Below, one piece after another: positions 10,552 to 20,034 of a stretch of 64,000 nucleotides of DNA. The position numbers were made by a program, and so were the translations under genes. Below the pieces are notes generated by a model. It searched no databases and was not told the origin of the DNA. It saw only the letters and a list, made by a program, of their open reading frames with translations. Each line of letters opens with the position of its first letter. Position 1 is the stretch's first letter. This DNA is from Mortierella alpina (taxonomy: Eukaryota > Mortierellomycota > Mortierellomycetes > Mortierellales > Mortierellaceae). The DNA lies in assembly GCA_029449245.1 (NCBI GenBank), contig JANATF010000006.1, forward strand, positions 1,984,001 through 2,048,000, in the 5' to 3' direction.

Positions 10552-12425
10552 GGCCGTCTCTCCCTCTTCCAGCGGGCGTGGAGTTTTCTCACGGATTCCC
10601 AGTGGGTCAACAACATCATCAACGAGGGCTTTCGCGTCCCGTTCACATCCACACCCCCCACCGGACGGCGTCAAAAATCGGGCTTCCAACATTCCCTCTC
10701 CGACAGGTTAGCCATAGAGCGGGAGGTCCTATCTATGTTGGGAAAAAAGGCCATCGAAGAGGCGTCGGAGGTGGGATTTACGTCCCGCTTATTTACGGTA
10801 CCGAAGAAGACAGGCGATGTCCGACCTGTGCTCAACTTGCGGCCGTTGAACAAGTTCATTCCCCGACGCGCATTCAAGATGGAGACCATGGCCCAGGTAT
10901 GCCGCATGGTCAAGAAAGGCGATTGGATGACAAGCATCGATCTTCAGGATGCATTCCTTCATGTTCTTGTGCACCCATCGTCTCGTCGTTTCCTCCAGTT
11001 CCAGTGGAACGGCACACAATACCAATTTCGCGTCCTACCGTTCGGTCTCTCACTCTCTCCTCTTATCTTCACAAAGATCTTGAAGCCGGTGCTCACTTGG
11101 GCTCGCAAGAAGGGGATCAGAGTCTCAGCCTACCTCGACGACCTGATCATCTTGGCATCCAGCAAAGAAGAGTCGCAGCAGCACACCCGAATGCTACAGG
11201 ACAAGCTAAAGGAGTTGGGTTTTCTTATAAAGGACTCAAAGTCAACCCTCACCCCAACACAGTGTATCGACCATCTCGGATTCACCATCGATACTACCGA
11301 CATGACCCTCTCAGTCCCTCGCTCAAAAATCAGGGACATTCGCAGGGAAGCCGGCAAACTACTGCGTTTGGGAGAGACATCGCTCCGCAACCTCTCAGCG
11401 TTCATTGGGAAAGCCATGGCCATGATGGCAGCAGTCTTCCCAGCACGGTTGCGGACTCGACGCCTAACCCAGCTACTCAATTCATCACTGAAGACATGCA
11501 GCTGGACGGACCTGGTGAAGTTGACGGACACAGCCCGACAGGAACTCGAATGGTGGTGCACCAACTCGAATGGTGGTGCACCAACCTTCATCAATGGAAC
11601 GGCCAGTGTTTTCTCCCTCAAGCAACGGAGGTGGATGCGTACACGGACAGCTCCGACAACCACTGGGGGATCGTCATCGACAAGGAGATCATCAGTCGCT
11701 CATGGTCGGACGAGGAGATGGATCAGCACATCAACTGGAAGGAGTTGAAGGTCGTTTGGCATGTCATCCATCACCCTCGTGCCAAGGGCAAATTGGTGAA
11801 CATCATTTCGGACAACACAACGACCATTGCCTACGTCAACAAATTTGGAGGCACTCGCTCCCCTCAGCTGATGGACCTAGCAGAGGAGATATGGTCCTAC
11901 TGCCTCGAGACAGGAACACGCCTCAGGACCACCTACGTGCCGTCACAGTTCAACCCAGCGGACGCTCCCTCGCGCAGGATGAACACGCAGCTGGAATGGT
12001 CCATCAGCCAGGATTTCTTCCAGGAGCTGGATTCACAGTGGGGCCCTCACACAGTGGATCTCTTTGCGTCAAAGATCAACGCCAAACTCAACCAGTACGT
12101 TTCCTGGAGACCAGACCCGAAAGCACTTGCACACGATGCACTCAACATCTCGTGGAAGAACAGGGGCAGGCTGTACATTTGCCCACCATGGAACCTGATC
12201 CCGTCGATCCTGCAGAAGATGCAGGAGGAACAGACAGTAGCGACAGTGGTGACGCCATACTGGCCCAGCGCGATCTGGTTCCCGAAGATATCGAGATGGG
12301 CAGTGGATCATCCGACTCTGATACCTCGAGCGAAAGTTCTTCCAGCTCCGGGGAACGACTCATCCGTGCTCGCCAAAAACCCGATGTGGTCTCTCTGCGC
12401 CTGGAACGTCGACAGCAGACGCTAA
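10552..12425 (+). pseudogene. DIRS ORF2, reverse transcriptase-RNase H, frameshifted
   Basis: The RT frame is open from upstream of the ORF1 stop, and residues typical of a DIRS RT N-terminus start near 10552. RT motifs are clear: LPFGLSLSP and the catalytic YLDDLIILA. RNase H follows in another frame with DAYTDSSDNHWG, WKELKVVW, IISDNTTTIAY and FNPADAPSR, then the DIRS-specific C-terminal region (HTVDLFASKINA). The change of frame falls exactly on a perfect 20-bp tandem duplication (11543-11562 and 11563-11582); discounting one unit puts RT and RNase H in a single frame to the stop at 12425. Expression of ORF2 would need a -1 frameshift or internal start after ORF1. Apart from this lesion the coding sequence is intact, so the damage looks recent. 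Confidence 0.88.
11543..11582 (+). repeat. 20-bp tandem duplication breaking ORF2
   Basis: Two identical adjacent 20-bp units at 11543-11562 and 11563-11582. Twenty is not a multiple of three, so the RT frame is lost here and the RNase H frame picks up. It could be replication slippage in the genome or an assembly artefact. Confidence 0.9.
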
Positions 12426-12610
12426 CAGCAGCGGGCGCCAGCGACACCGTCCTCTCACTTCTTTTCGAGGACAACAACTCTGTCCGCCGAAGAGGCGCAT
12501 ACTCGGGTCCTCAACGCGCCTTTGCTCGCTGGATGGAGCATCTGGATCTGGATCCCTTGGTCCCGAACCCTATCGAGTTGATGAACTTCCTCGCTTACGG
12601 CTATACCAGG

Positions 12611-12801
12611 TGAAACGTATAGTGGAATTGTGAGAGTCAAGGAGACAAAGAGATGATGTTTATTCTTTGCCGAGGCAGGACTATTAAGTAGGCGTCCTGC
12701 CACAGGCTAACTATACACTCAATGAACTTTGATAAAAAGGGAAGTGGTCTCCAATTTAAAGAGGTACACTCCCTAGACCAAGGTAGGTCCAGTACGTTAC
12801 A
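12611..12801 (-). repeat. 3' LTR of nested element, intact
   Basis: 191 bp, beginning TGTAACG and ending GTTTCA on the minus strand, with AATAAA on the same strand as a polyadenylation signal. The purine-rich tract GGGGGGAGCT (plus-strand 12802-12811 complement) sits immediately upstream in element orientation, as a polypurine primer should. Confidence 0.88.
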
Positions 12802-12860
12802 AGCTCCCCCCGAGATTTGATCTAGAATATCTGCTGTTGGGTAAGAGGTAGGTAACTAAT

Positions 12861-13105
12861 GAGGGTAAAAGTGAAAAACCTCATGAAATATAAACTATTG
12901 TGCGAGGGTAAAAATATGAAAAACCTCTGGATGCTCTTTTGATGATGGTGGAGGGAAAAGTGGAAACCTCCTGATATGCGAGGGTAAAAATTAGAAAAAC
13001 CTCTTGATGTGTTTTGCAGGGATAAAAGTGTGAAAAACCCTTTCAGGAACAGACACGCGCCTGTCAGTCCTTCTCTATGGGGAAAACGCATGGCGTGAAA
13101 AACCC
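12861..13105 (-). repeat. Six-copy degenerate mini-hairpin array
   Basis: Six short units begin near 12861, 12904, 12951, 12980, 13018 and 13078. Each has a G-rich 4-mer, an A-rich spacer of about 12-20 nt, and a complementary C-rich 4-mer on the plus strand. The arms change together: GAGG with CCTC in copies 1-4, AGGG with CCCT in copy 5, GGGG with CCCC in copy 6. They lie between the chromodomain ORF and the 3' LTR. A minus-strand ORF spans them with a loose FFxFxP periodicity, but it has no recognisable product. Confidence 0.6.
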
Positions 13106-13132
13106 CATCAAGCTATCTGCTTGTTGCCGTTC

Positions 13133-13658
13133 TTACAGCTTGCCAGCATGCTTCTTTGAAGCTGGTCTTCTTTTGCTCTTTCTACTCTGATTGGCATTTT
13201 GAACGATCTCTTTTTGCTGAAGCTTGTGTTGTCTAAGCGCTCTCTTTTCTGCCTTTTCTCTCTTCTTATTTTGTTTGGCAACGAGGTGCGGATTGCTTTG
13301 CTTTAGACGCTTCCAGTATTGTCTGATCAGAGTGTCTGAATCAAAATTGCGATATGGAATTCGCTGATTGTGTGAAGAGTCGTATCCTTTCCACTTAACA
13401 GTGTACTCCACTCCCTCCCCAGAAAAGTCGTGTCCTACAATGGCTTCGACTTCATACGACTCGGCACTAGGAGCATCCAAAGCCTGAGTGACGCGTTTAA
13501 GTTGTTCTGGAGAATAATTGCGAGCGAGCTTTTGATTTGTAACATCCAATAGGGTGTAGGAGCCATTGTCAGAGCGAGACATAACTTTGAATGGGCCATG
13601 ATATTTAGGCGAGAGTTTGCCATCTGGTGTTTCTTCTCTGGTCATGACAAAAGTCCTT
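13133..13658 (-). pseudogene. Integrase C-terminus with chromodomain, fragment
   Basis: Minus-strand frame of about 175 codons. It begins inside the inverted LTR segment and shows the GPFKV-type SH3-like integrase end (KYHGPFKVMSRSD), then a chromodomain (VEAIVGHD, YTVKWKGYDSSHN, YWKRL), and a basic tail. Chromodomains at the integrase C-terminus target chromoviruses to marked chromatin. The ATG at 13645 is an internal Met of the original polyprotein, so this is a pol remnant and not a stand-alone gene. Confidence 0.85.
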
Positions 13659-13686
13659 GACTCTCACAATTCCACTATACGTTTCA
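13654..13686 (-). repeat. Inverted 33-bp copy of the LTR end
   Basis: The reverse complement of 13654-13686 equals 12611-12643 over 33 bp. It replaces the expected end of the 5' LTR and is joined to the shortened LTR by a short T-run (13687-13691). Confidence 0.88.
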
Positions 13687-13691
13687 TTTTT

Positions 13692-13856
13692 TCAAGGAGA
13701 CAAAGAGATGATGTTTATTCTTTGCCGAGGCAGGACTATTAAGTAGGCGTCCTGCCACAGGCTAACTATACACTCAATGAACTTTGATAAAAAGGGAAGT
13801 GGTCTCCAATTTAAAGAGGTACACTCCCTAGACCAAGGTAGGTCCAGTACGTTACA
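13692..13856 (-). repeat. 5' LTR of nested element, truncated
   Basis: 165 bp matching 12637-12801. It starts TGTAACG on the minus strand but lacks the last 26 bp of the LTR. No primer-binding site follows. Confidence 0.87.
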
Positions 13857-14671
13857 CCAGGAACCAGTGGTCTTTCAACACCGTCAAGGTCTACAAGACG
13901 GCTATTTTTGCACTCTTCAACGACACCGCGGTTTTCACGTCGTACGCACCATTTGAGGAGATGATGAAGGCTTTGGCAAGGAAAGGCGTCAAACGCATCC
14001 GACATGCCGAGGTGAATCTGGACCCCATCTTCACATTCATCAACGGCCTCAAGAGCAACGACCGCCTACATTTACTCGACCTCACCCAGAAGATGTGCTG
14101 GCTTCTGGCTGTGTGCGGTTTCTTACGTCCCGACGACATCGCATGCATCGACCTCAACGAGTCCAAGATGGCTGATACCAAGCTTGAACTCTCCATACTG
14201 CTGCCAAAGGAGCTCCGTCAGCAGCAGCGCATCCGCAAGACGGTAGTGATTCTTCCGCATCCCAACCCTATGTACTGCCCTGTAGCCGCATTCCAGGAGT
14301 ACTACCGCCGCATTGCTCACACACTGGTCCCTGTGCCTCACTACAAGGACCCCGAGCAACTCTTTATTCCTTTGGTCCGCAACCTACGGAATTTGCAGCA
14401 AGCTGTGACGGTGGATCGCATCAACAACCACCTCAAGCATTATCTCGAGAAGATCCCTCGACCCCCAGGTGCCCCGCGCCTCAAGGCCCGTGCCATTGGT
14501 GCCACACGCGCTCTCATGAAGGGCGTGTCTGTCGAGGACGTCATGATTCAAGGGAACTGGTCCTCTCCGGCGATTGTCGACTCGTTCTATCGCATGTCGC
14601 GTCAAACGGCCAACAACTTCACCACGGCTGTATTTTCGTGATTTTTCCTTTCTGGCTCTGGATCCACAGGG

Positions 14672-14760
14672 AGAGTCCCATCGAAGGGCTGAATAATACT
14701 CAGCGTAGTCGAATAAGTATGAAGACTAAAGCATATTATTCGACCAAGATGGGACTCTAG
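14672..14760. repeat. Internal complementary region of DIRS element
   Basis: The first part (14672-14698) is the complement of the left extremity 9423-9446. The rest (to 14760) is the complement of the right extremity 14921-14984. Their junction carries one ATT. This is the DIRS splint that aligns both ends for circularisation. Confidence 0.9.
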
Positions 14761-14799
14761 CTGTCCCACCCTTCCCACCCTGGCATCTGTTCTGGAGAC

Positions 14800-14930
14800 G
14801 ATGAGTTTCTGAGCTGCCTTGGATCCAGTAGATATAGATATCCACGCCACCAAAAAAAAAAAAAAAAACAGGTTTTTTATTGGGAGGATCATGACAATAA
14901 AAGAAAAGGTACACACAGCTAGAGTCCCAT
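14800..14930 (-). repeat. Right inverted terminal repeat of DIRS element
   Basis: 131 bp, the reverse complement of 9439-9569. It is followed by the right extremity (14931-14984), which has its complement in the internal region. Confidence 0.9.
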
Positions 14931-14984
14931 CTTGGTCGAATAATATGCTTTAGTCTTCATACTTATTCGACTACGCTGAGTATT

Positions 14985-17900
14985 AAGGCTGCTAGGTTTG
15001 GGAGCGGTGCTCGTGTCTGGTTCTTCACAACATGCCTTTCAATTCGTCAAATTGTCAAACAAGCATCTTGAGCATATTACCGGCAGTTGTGTACCTGTGT
15101 GCTGGTACATCTGTATTGGCGCGCTCGGACAAATATAAAAAGTAAACAGTCAGTCTAGCAATTAGCGCGTTGAGCACTTTCATGGATCACTAGGCAGGTC
15201 AAGAAGAACAGGCTAGGTTGTGACTGAAGCAGAAATTTAAGTCCCTCCAAAAAAAAAAAAAAAAAAAAAAAAACACTGTGAAAGGGAGAACAAGGGATCG
15301 GGACCTTGTCTGGACTGGATGTGGGATTGTGCAGTCTACAGTGGAAGGCCGAAAGGGTTTAATGTGTTGTCGCTTCAACGATGCACGGGACGAGAGAAAA
15401 TATCCAGAGTAGCATTCTGACTTGGGTTTATGGGTTTCACCGATTCGATAAAGGATCCCTGCAAAAAAAGGAATTTCTGGCCCGTGTTGTGGGGCACTAC
15501 GACAAAAAATGCGGGGGCGGCGAACTCTTTTTTGAGGTATGTTGGCCCTTGCAGGCTGTTGCAGTACAATGAAAAAGTGGATCGCGACTGCGCCTAAGGA
15601 CTGTGCATATGAGGTTTAGACGCGAAAATGCAGCCTACAGTATCGCACTACATGTACTTGTCAAAATAAGCATTGTCGCCAGTTGGGGTGTAAGACGGAG
15701 CCATGACAGCTGAGCAACGGGATGAACCGCCTTTTGAAGTCCGAACCCACATGGTGTGGGGGATGTACCAGATCTACACCACGCTGAACTCCATGAACGA
15801 GAGCCTCCTCCTCTTCGTCCCCCGCTCCAACTTTACGTCAACGCAGCACTTCCATTGGCCGTCCCTCGCAAGACGAAGATGAATGACCCCGCAATTTGAC
15901 TTTTAGAAGGAGAATAATGGAGGTGATCCAAAGGAACTGAGAGCATTGGTGCTCTAGCCGGCGGATCTATGATAATCTGACAAGGGTTTCCGATCCCCCA
16001 CGACATCTTTCGTGCGCTTTGTGAAACGGGCCTCTTGACCTTTTAGTTCAAATAACAAAAAGCAGTGCCGATGATAGGAGAAAGTTTGAAGAATGCCAAG
16101 GTTCTGGACGCTTACCGCATTCTGTCGCATGAAAAAAAAAAGAAAAAACTGGAGAAAGAATCGAGGGTCCTAGTGTCACTTGCCCCACATACTCTTACCT
16201 TTTTGATCCACTTTACCCCACTTTTGATTCCCAGTCGATGTGCAATAAAGTTTCGGCATTTCGTTTACTAAGATGACTTTCAATGATAGGACATATCCGA
16301 AGGCTGAGGCCATTGGTATAAGGATCTGGGATGTCGCAGCGACATGCCCTTCAAGAATCATTTCTCCCTTGTCGAGGGTGCGGCACAGTGCATCATGGTA
16401 AAGAGAAAGTAAAAGGCATTGACTTGAGGTGCGGGTGGGTCAAGATAGTAATAAAGGGAGGTTGCGGGAACGGCAGTGAGATGCGTTTGGTCGTAAGGGT
16501 GGGCAGAGCTGGCGCCAGATAATGATGCCTCTGTCCAAGATTTGTTGATATCCCATGGCCTCTTCCTCCACTCACATCGCAATTGAGCAAGAACATAGTG
16601 CGACGCAGGGTCTAGCCTGGCCCGGCGCAAGTGGTGCAGTGTCATTTTGAGTCCTGCTAATAAACGAAATCGATGCACCTTTCATTGGACAGGCAGTCGT
16701 TCCGCGGCACGAGGGCTTTACGAAGGCCGAAACCTTGACCCAGGACGAGGTTAGCAACTGGGCCAATGATTTTCCTTCGCTCAGCTTTCTACGTCGCACA
16801 GTCAAGGACAAAGTAGGAATCTTATTCTCCTCACAACGTCAATAACTAGTTTTCTGAAAAAATGGATACAGCAGCAGACTACCGAAGCTGAGCGAGCATG
16901 CATTGTTTGTGCCGAGAGCAAGCAGGAGCAGAGGAATGGCCCTGACAGACGCAGCTGCAATTGCGTGCATTGAGATAGAAAACGCTTAGATCTGCTTCGT
17001 AAGGTTGGTCTTTCACGCATGATGTGATCCCGAGTTGACCCTAGGCTGAACAATTCTTTTTCTCTTGTCCACGTCTGTGCAGATGTTCTAGTCGACAGAA
17101 CCACGCACACTACACACATCACGCTCTCATTACCGCCACAGCTACCTCGATGATGTGATAAGCGATTGCAAAAGTGTGCTGCTGACTACATATATGAACC
17201 GGTCTGGACAAAGCACAAGCGAAGGCAGGGCGAGACGAAGTAAGGGTGCGCCTTGACGTTAAAGTTTCCCTTGGTGTCCGATCTTGCCGTGGATCGAAAG
17301 CAATTAGTTTCCGGCTTGATATTCTTTCCGTTGGAGAGACAACTATTATTCATTATTGGTCAGTCCTTTCAGTTGTCTATTCAGTCTCGCGCTTTAGATG
17401 ACTTCTATAATGTGTTGTGTTCTCCAGGTGAACTCTTTTGATATTGTATCGCTCCGAACTGAGTAACTATCACAGGATGCTTACGCTAAGTGCGACAGTT
17501 ATAAAAGGGATCGCAACCGCCATGTTCTCATTTTTTTGCGCCTCCCTGCCCCTTCTCCTTCCCGCCCTTCGTCCCCTATTCTCATCTCATTGACACCTGA
17601 GATCACCAACACTTTTGATCTATAACTGCCACTTTATTGTCAACAAACACAACCGTTTTCGACAGCATTGACCAGCTACATCAGTACTTCTTTGTTAGTA
17701 AACAACTCTTGCACGCCTGAATACCAGTACCATCTTTCTTTATAAACAGCTGCTTGCATCCACAGACCCTGTTGCACAGCGCCATTCGTTTCATTTAGCA
17801 ACACCCTCAGACTCGACTACAGCAGCCTCGTTTCTTGCCTTTACATAACCGTCAAACGCCTCTCCACATCGACTTGTTGTCAAGGACAAACCCAACCACG

Positions 17901-18047
17901 CAGCAACACCTTTTTTATATTCTTTTTTTGGTGTCAAAACTCCAAAAAAAATATACACCCTCCACTCTCCTCAACCTGTAAATTCTCCCACTCTCTTGTA
18001 TACATACACATACACTCACTCTTAATCTTCAAAAAAACCAATCTACA
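14985..18047. other. Gene-poor region with possible remnants
   Basis: No complete gene is visible. There is an A-tract of about 24 nt near 15250, two short coding-like pieces (15703-15882 and about 16685-16810), and further A-runs near 16130. From about 17520 the plus strand becomes CT-rich, the leader of the transporter gene downstream. Confidence 0.45.
15703..15882 (+). pseudogene. Possible gene fragment, 59 codons
   Basis: An ATG-to-stop frame of 59 aa with protein-like composition (for example WGMYQIYTTLNSMNES and FVPRSNFTSTQ). No family is recognised. No matching neighbour exon was found, and it is as likely a decayed piece as a small gene. Confidence 0.25.
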
Positions 18048-19757
18048 ATGGCAAAGTTCAACCCCTTCAAGGGCTCTCAAGACACCAAGACCGCCCACAG
18101 CAACGCCAGCACGGTCCAGGACAAGGAGAAGGGCTACCACAAACGCCCCTCATCCTCGCGCCGATCTTCGTACGAGTCTGCGACTCAGGGCAACGGCGTC
18201 GTTCTTGCCAAGAACGAGCGCTACGACGCGACGCATGACCACGGCCTCCACAGCCGCCCTGCGTCCGTGAACGCCACCTTTGAGGATGGCATTGTGATGG
18301 AGTCTGGTTTCCGAGGCTACCTTGTGGTCTTTGGCGGTTTCTTGGTAAGTGAAAGACACAGCATATGACATGGCTTTTTCTGTTTCTTCTCAAAAAAGAA
18401 GCGAGTCTTGATCCAATCAGCCTTGATCCGATTCTTTCGTTCATCGGACCCCAGTTTTCCAGCTCAATTGCGATTGGTTTCTCGGCTGTGTGCCCTCAAC
18501 TTTAATACCCCGGATTTTTTTAAATTTCTTTGTTCCCTTTGAGAACCAAGTCTTGCTGACATTGTATTTTCTCTGACTTTCGCATGGATCTAGATCATCA
18601 TGGCTGCCATTGGATACGTGTCCATCTACGGTATCTTCCAGGCCCAGTACAATGACATTTACGGTGCCCGCGGTCAGTCCCAGTCCAGCATCTCGTTTGT
18701 TGGATCTTTGGCTGTCGGTTTCCAGTTTGGTTTTACCATTATTGCTGGTCCTGTTATGAACCGCTTTGGCCACAAGGTCATTCTCTGGTCGGGAACGATT
18801 ATCGGCTCTTTGGGTCTCTTGCTCGCCTCCTGGTGTACCCAGATGTGGCAGCTGTACCTTACCCAGGGTGTGATGTTTGGTATCGGCGCTTCGCTTCTCA
18901 ACCTTGCCGCAACTGCCATTCCTCCTCTTTGGTACGACAAGCATCGTGGTCTTGCCATGGGCATCTGCTTCTGCGGTGCTGGTATCGGAGGTCTTGCCTT
19001 TGGTTTCATCATCCCTGCTCTGATCAACGGCGTTGGCATCTACTGGACCTTGAGAATCTATGCCATTTTCCACTTTGTGTGCACTGCCTTCGCGTCCATT
19101 GTCATGCGTGCTCCTCGCCAGCTGTCCGGACCTCCAATTGCCGCTCGCAAGGACGTGATCAACCTCGCGATTCTCAAGGACCCTGGCTTCATGCTCTGGT
19201 TCGCTGCTGCTGCCCTCTTTGGTTTCGCGTACGTGGTTCCCTTCACCTATATCCCATCGTTCGCCAAGGATGTCGTCGGCCTCGATCCCAATGTCCAGGG
19301 TGGTCAATTGCTCTCGATCATGTCGGCTGCTAATGCTATCGGACGCGTGCTAATCGGAATTGCCGGTGACAAGGTTGGAGCAATCCGCATTGCTGCCGTG
19401 ACCTATATGCTCGCCGGCGCCTCGTGCTTCATCTGGATGTTTGCGACGACGCACGGAGCCTTGATCGGATTCTCGGTCATGTACGGTTTCTTCTCTGGAT
19501 CGTTCTTCACCTTGGTGGCATCGATCACGGCCAACATTGTGGGTCTGAGCCATCTTGGATCAGGTCTGACGGTCATTTTCCTCACCAACACACCCGGTAA
19601 CTTGTTCACGCTCCCCATCGCTGGCAAGATCTTTGAGGCCACGCAAGATTACAAGGCAATGATCGGTTACACGGCTGCCATGTACCTGGCTGGAGGCATG
19701 ATCCTCTTCTTCTTGATGTTCTATAACCACTATACCAAGCGCGTCGATGCGGTCTAG
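18048..19757 (+). CDS. MFS transporter, monocarboxylate-transporter type
   Basis: Two exons, 18048-18344 and 18594-19757, joined in phase 0 (486 aa). The 249-nt intron has donor GTAAGT and acceptor CTAG. A hydrophilic N-terminus of about 90 residues precedes 12 predicted helices. Family marks of the fungal Mch/MCT group are ESGFRGYLVVFGGF at helix 1, NRFGHKVILW after helix 2 and PPLWYDKHRGLAMG with a glycine-rich stretch at helices 4-5. Members move monocarboxylates or related acids such as riboflavin (Mch5); the substrate cannot be read from sequence. The CT-rich leader of about 500 nt resembles other highly expressed genes here. Confidence 0.9.
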
Positions 19758-20034
19758 GTACTAACTGGTGCCCTGGGCCTGGAGCGCGACCTGCTGTGCG
19801 CCCTTTTTTTCTTTTTTTTTTATTCTACACCCTCTCTGTACAAAATAAAAAAGTTGTTCAAATTCATCTGGCTCGAGTGCCCCCTCCGAGTAGTAGCTCA
19901 GTAGCTCTCACGTGTGTTGGTTGCCATTGGTGTTTGGGCCCCCCGACCACTCGCCCTGAGCACACTTTCCTTTTTCCTTCTGCCTGATCTGATCTGATCC
20001 GCTCTGCTCTTCCACATTCACCTTCCGTCGATAC

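Larger units (their letters stand above)
12611..13856 (-). mobile_element. Deleted, rearranged chromovirus LTR element
   Basis: A 1246-bp insertion flanked by the 5-bp duplication CCAGG (12606-12610 and 13857-13861). Read on the minus strand it has a partial 5' LTR (13856-13692), a fragment of integrase C-terminus with chromodomain, a repeat array, a purine tract, and a full 3' LTR (12801-12611) with TG...CA ends. Gag, protease, RT, RNase H and most of integrase are missing, so it is a non-autonomous Ty3/gypsy chromovirus derivative. The two LTR copies share 165 bp with no difference that I can see, which points to a recent insertion. The 5' LTR has lost its last 26 bp, and a 33-bp inverted copy of the LTR end lies next to the break. 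Confidence 0.9.
12188..14641 (+). pseudogene. DIRS tyrosine recombinase, split by LTR insertion
   Basis: The ORF starts at the ATG at 12188, overlapping the end of ORF2, and reads to 12610. It resumes at 13862 and ends at 14641. Without the 1251 bp between (LTR element plus one copy of the CCAGG duplication) the coding length is 1203 nt, 400 aa, with no other defect. The N-terminus is Ser-rich, followed by a SAM-like core-binding region. The catalytic domain shows FLRPDDIACIDL (first Arg), a second Arg within KARAIGATRALMKG, and the nucleophile Tyr in IVDSFYRM after GNWSS. The enzyme integrates the circular cDNA. The insertion has abolished it in this copy. Confidence 0.88.
9423..14984 (+). 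mobile_element. DIRS-type tyrosine-recombinase retrotransposon
   Basis: Complete element of 5562 bp, of which 1251 bp are a nested insertion plus one target-site copy. It has the three marks of DIRS elements: inverted terminal repeats of 131 bp (9439-9569 and 14800-14930), an internal complementary region at 14672-14760 that joins the complements of both extreme ends, and three overlapping ORFs (Gag-like, RT-RNase H, tyrosine recombinase). Both ends carry the trinucleotide ATT (9423-9425 and 14982-14984), and the internal region contains a single ATT at the joined ends, as expected for a circular intermediate integrated without target-site duplication. The order and orientation are those of the DIRS1 group and not the split direct repeats of Ngaro. 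This copy cannot be autonomous, because ORF2 has a 20-bp duplication and the recombinase gene is interrupted. Confidence 0.93.

Noticed and set aside
9240-12425. A 1061-codon plus-strand ORF spanning the DIRS left half
   Set aside because: It reads the wrong frame through ORF1 and RT; only its last third is real (RNase H), reached because of the 20-bp duplication.
12822-13091. 89-aa minus-strand ORF over the mini-hairpin array
   Set aside because: The periodic FFxFxP text follows from the DNA repeat; arm covariation points to structure and not coding.
12611-13856. Insertion read as a foldback DNA transposon with 33-bp inverted ends
   Set aside because: The 165-bp direct repeats, 5-bp duplication, purine tract and chromodomain integrase show an LTR element; the inverted copy is internal to the right LTR and not at the element end.
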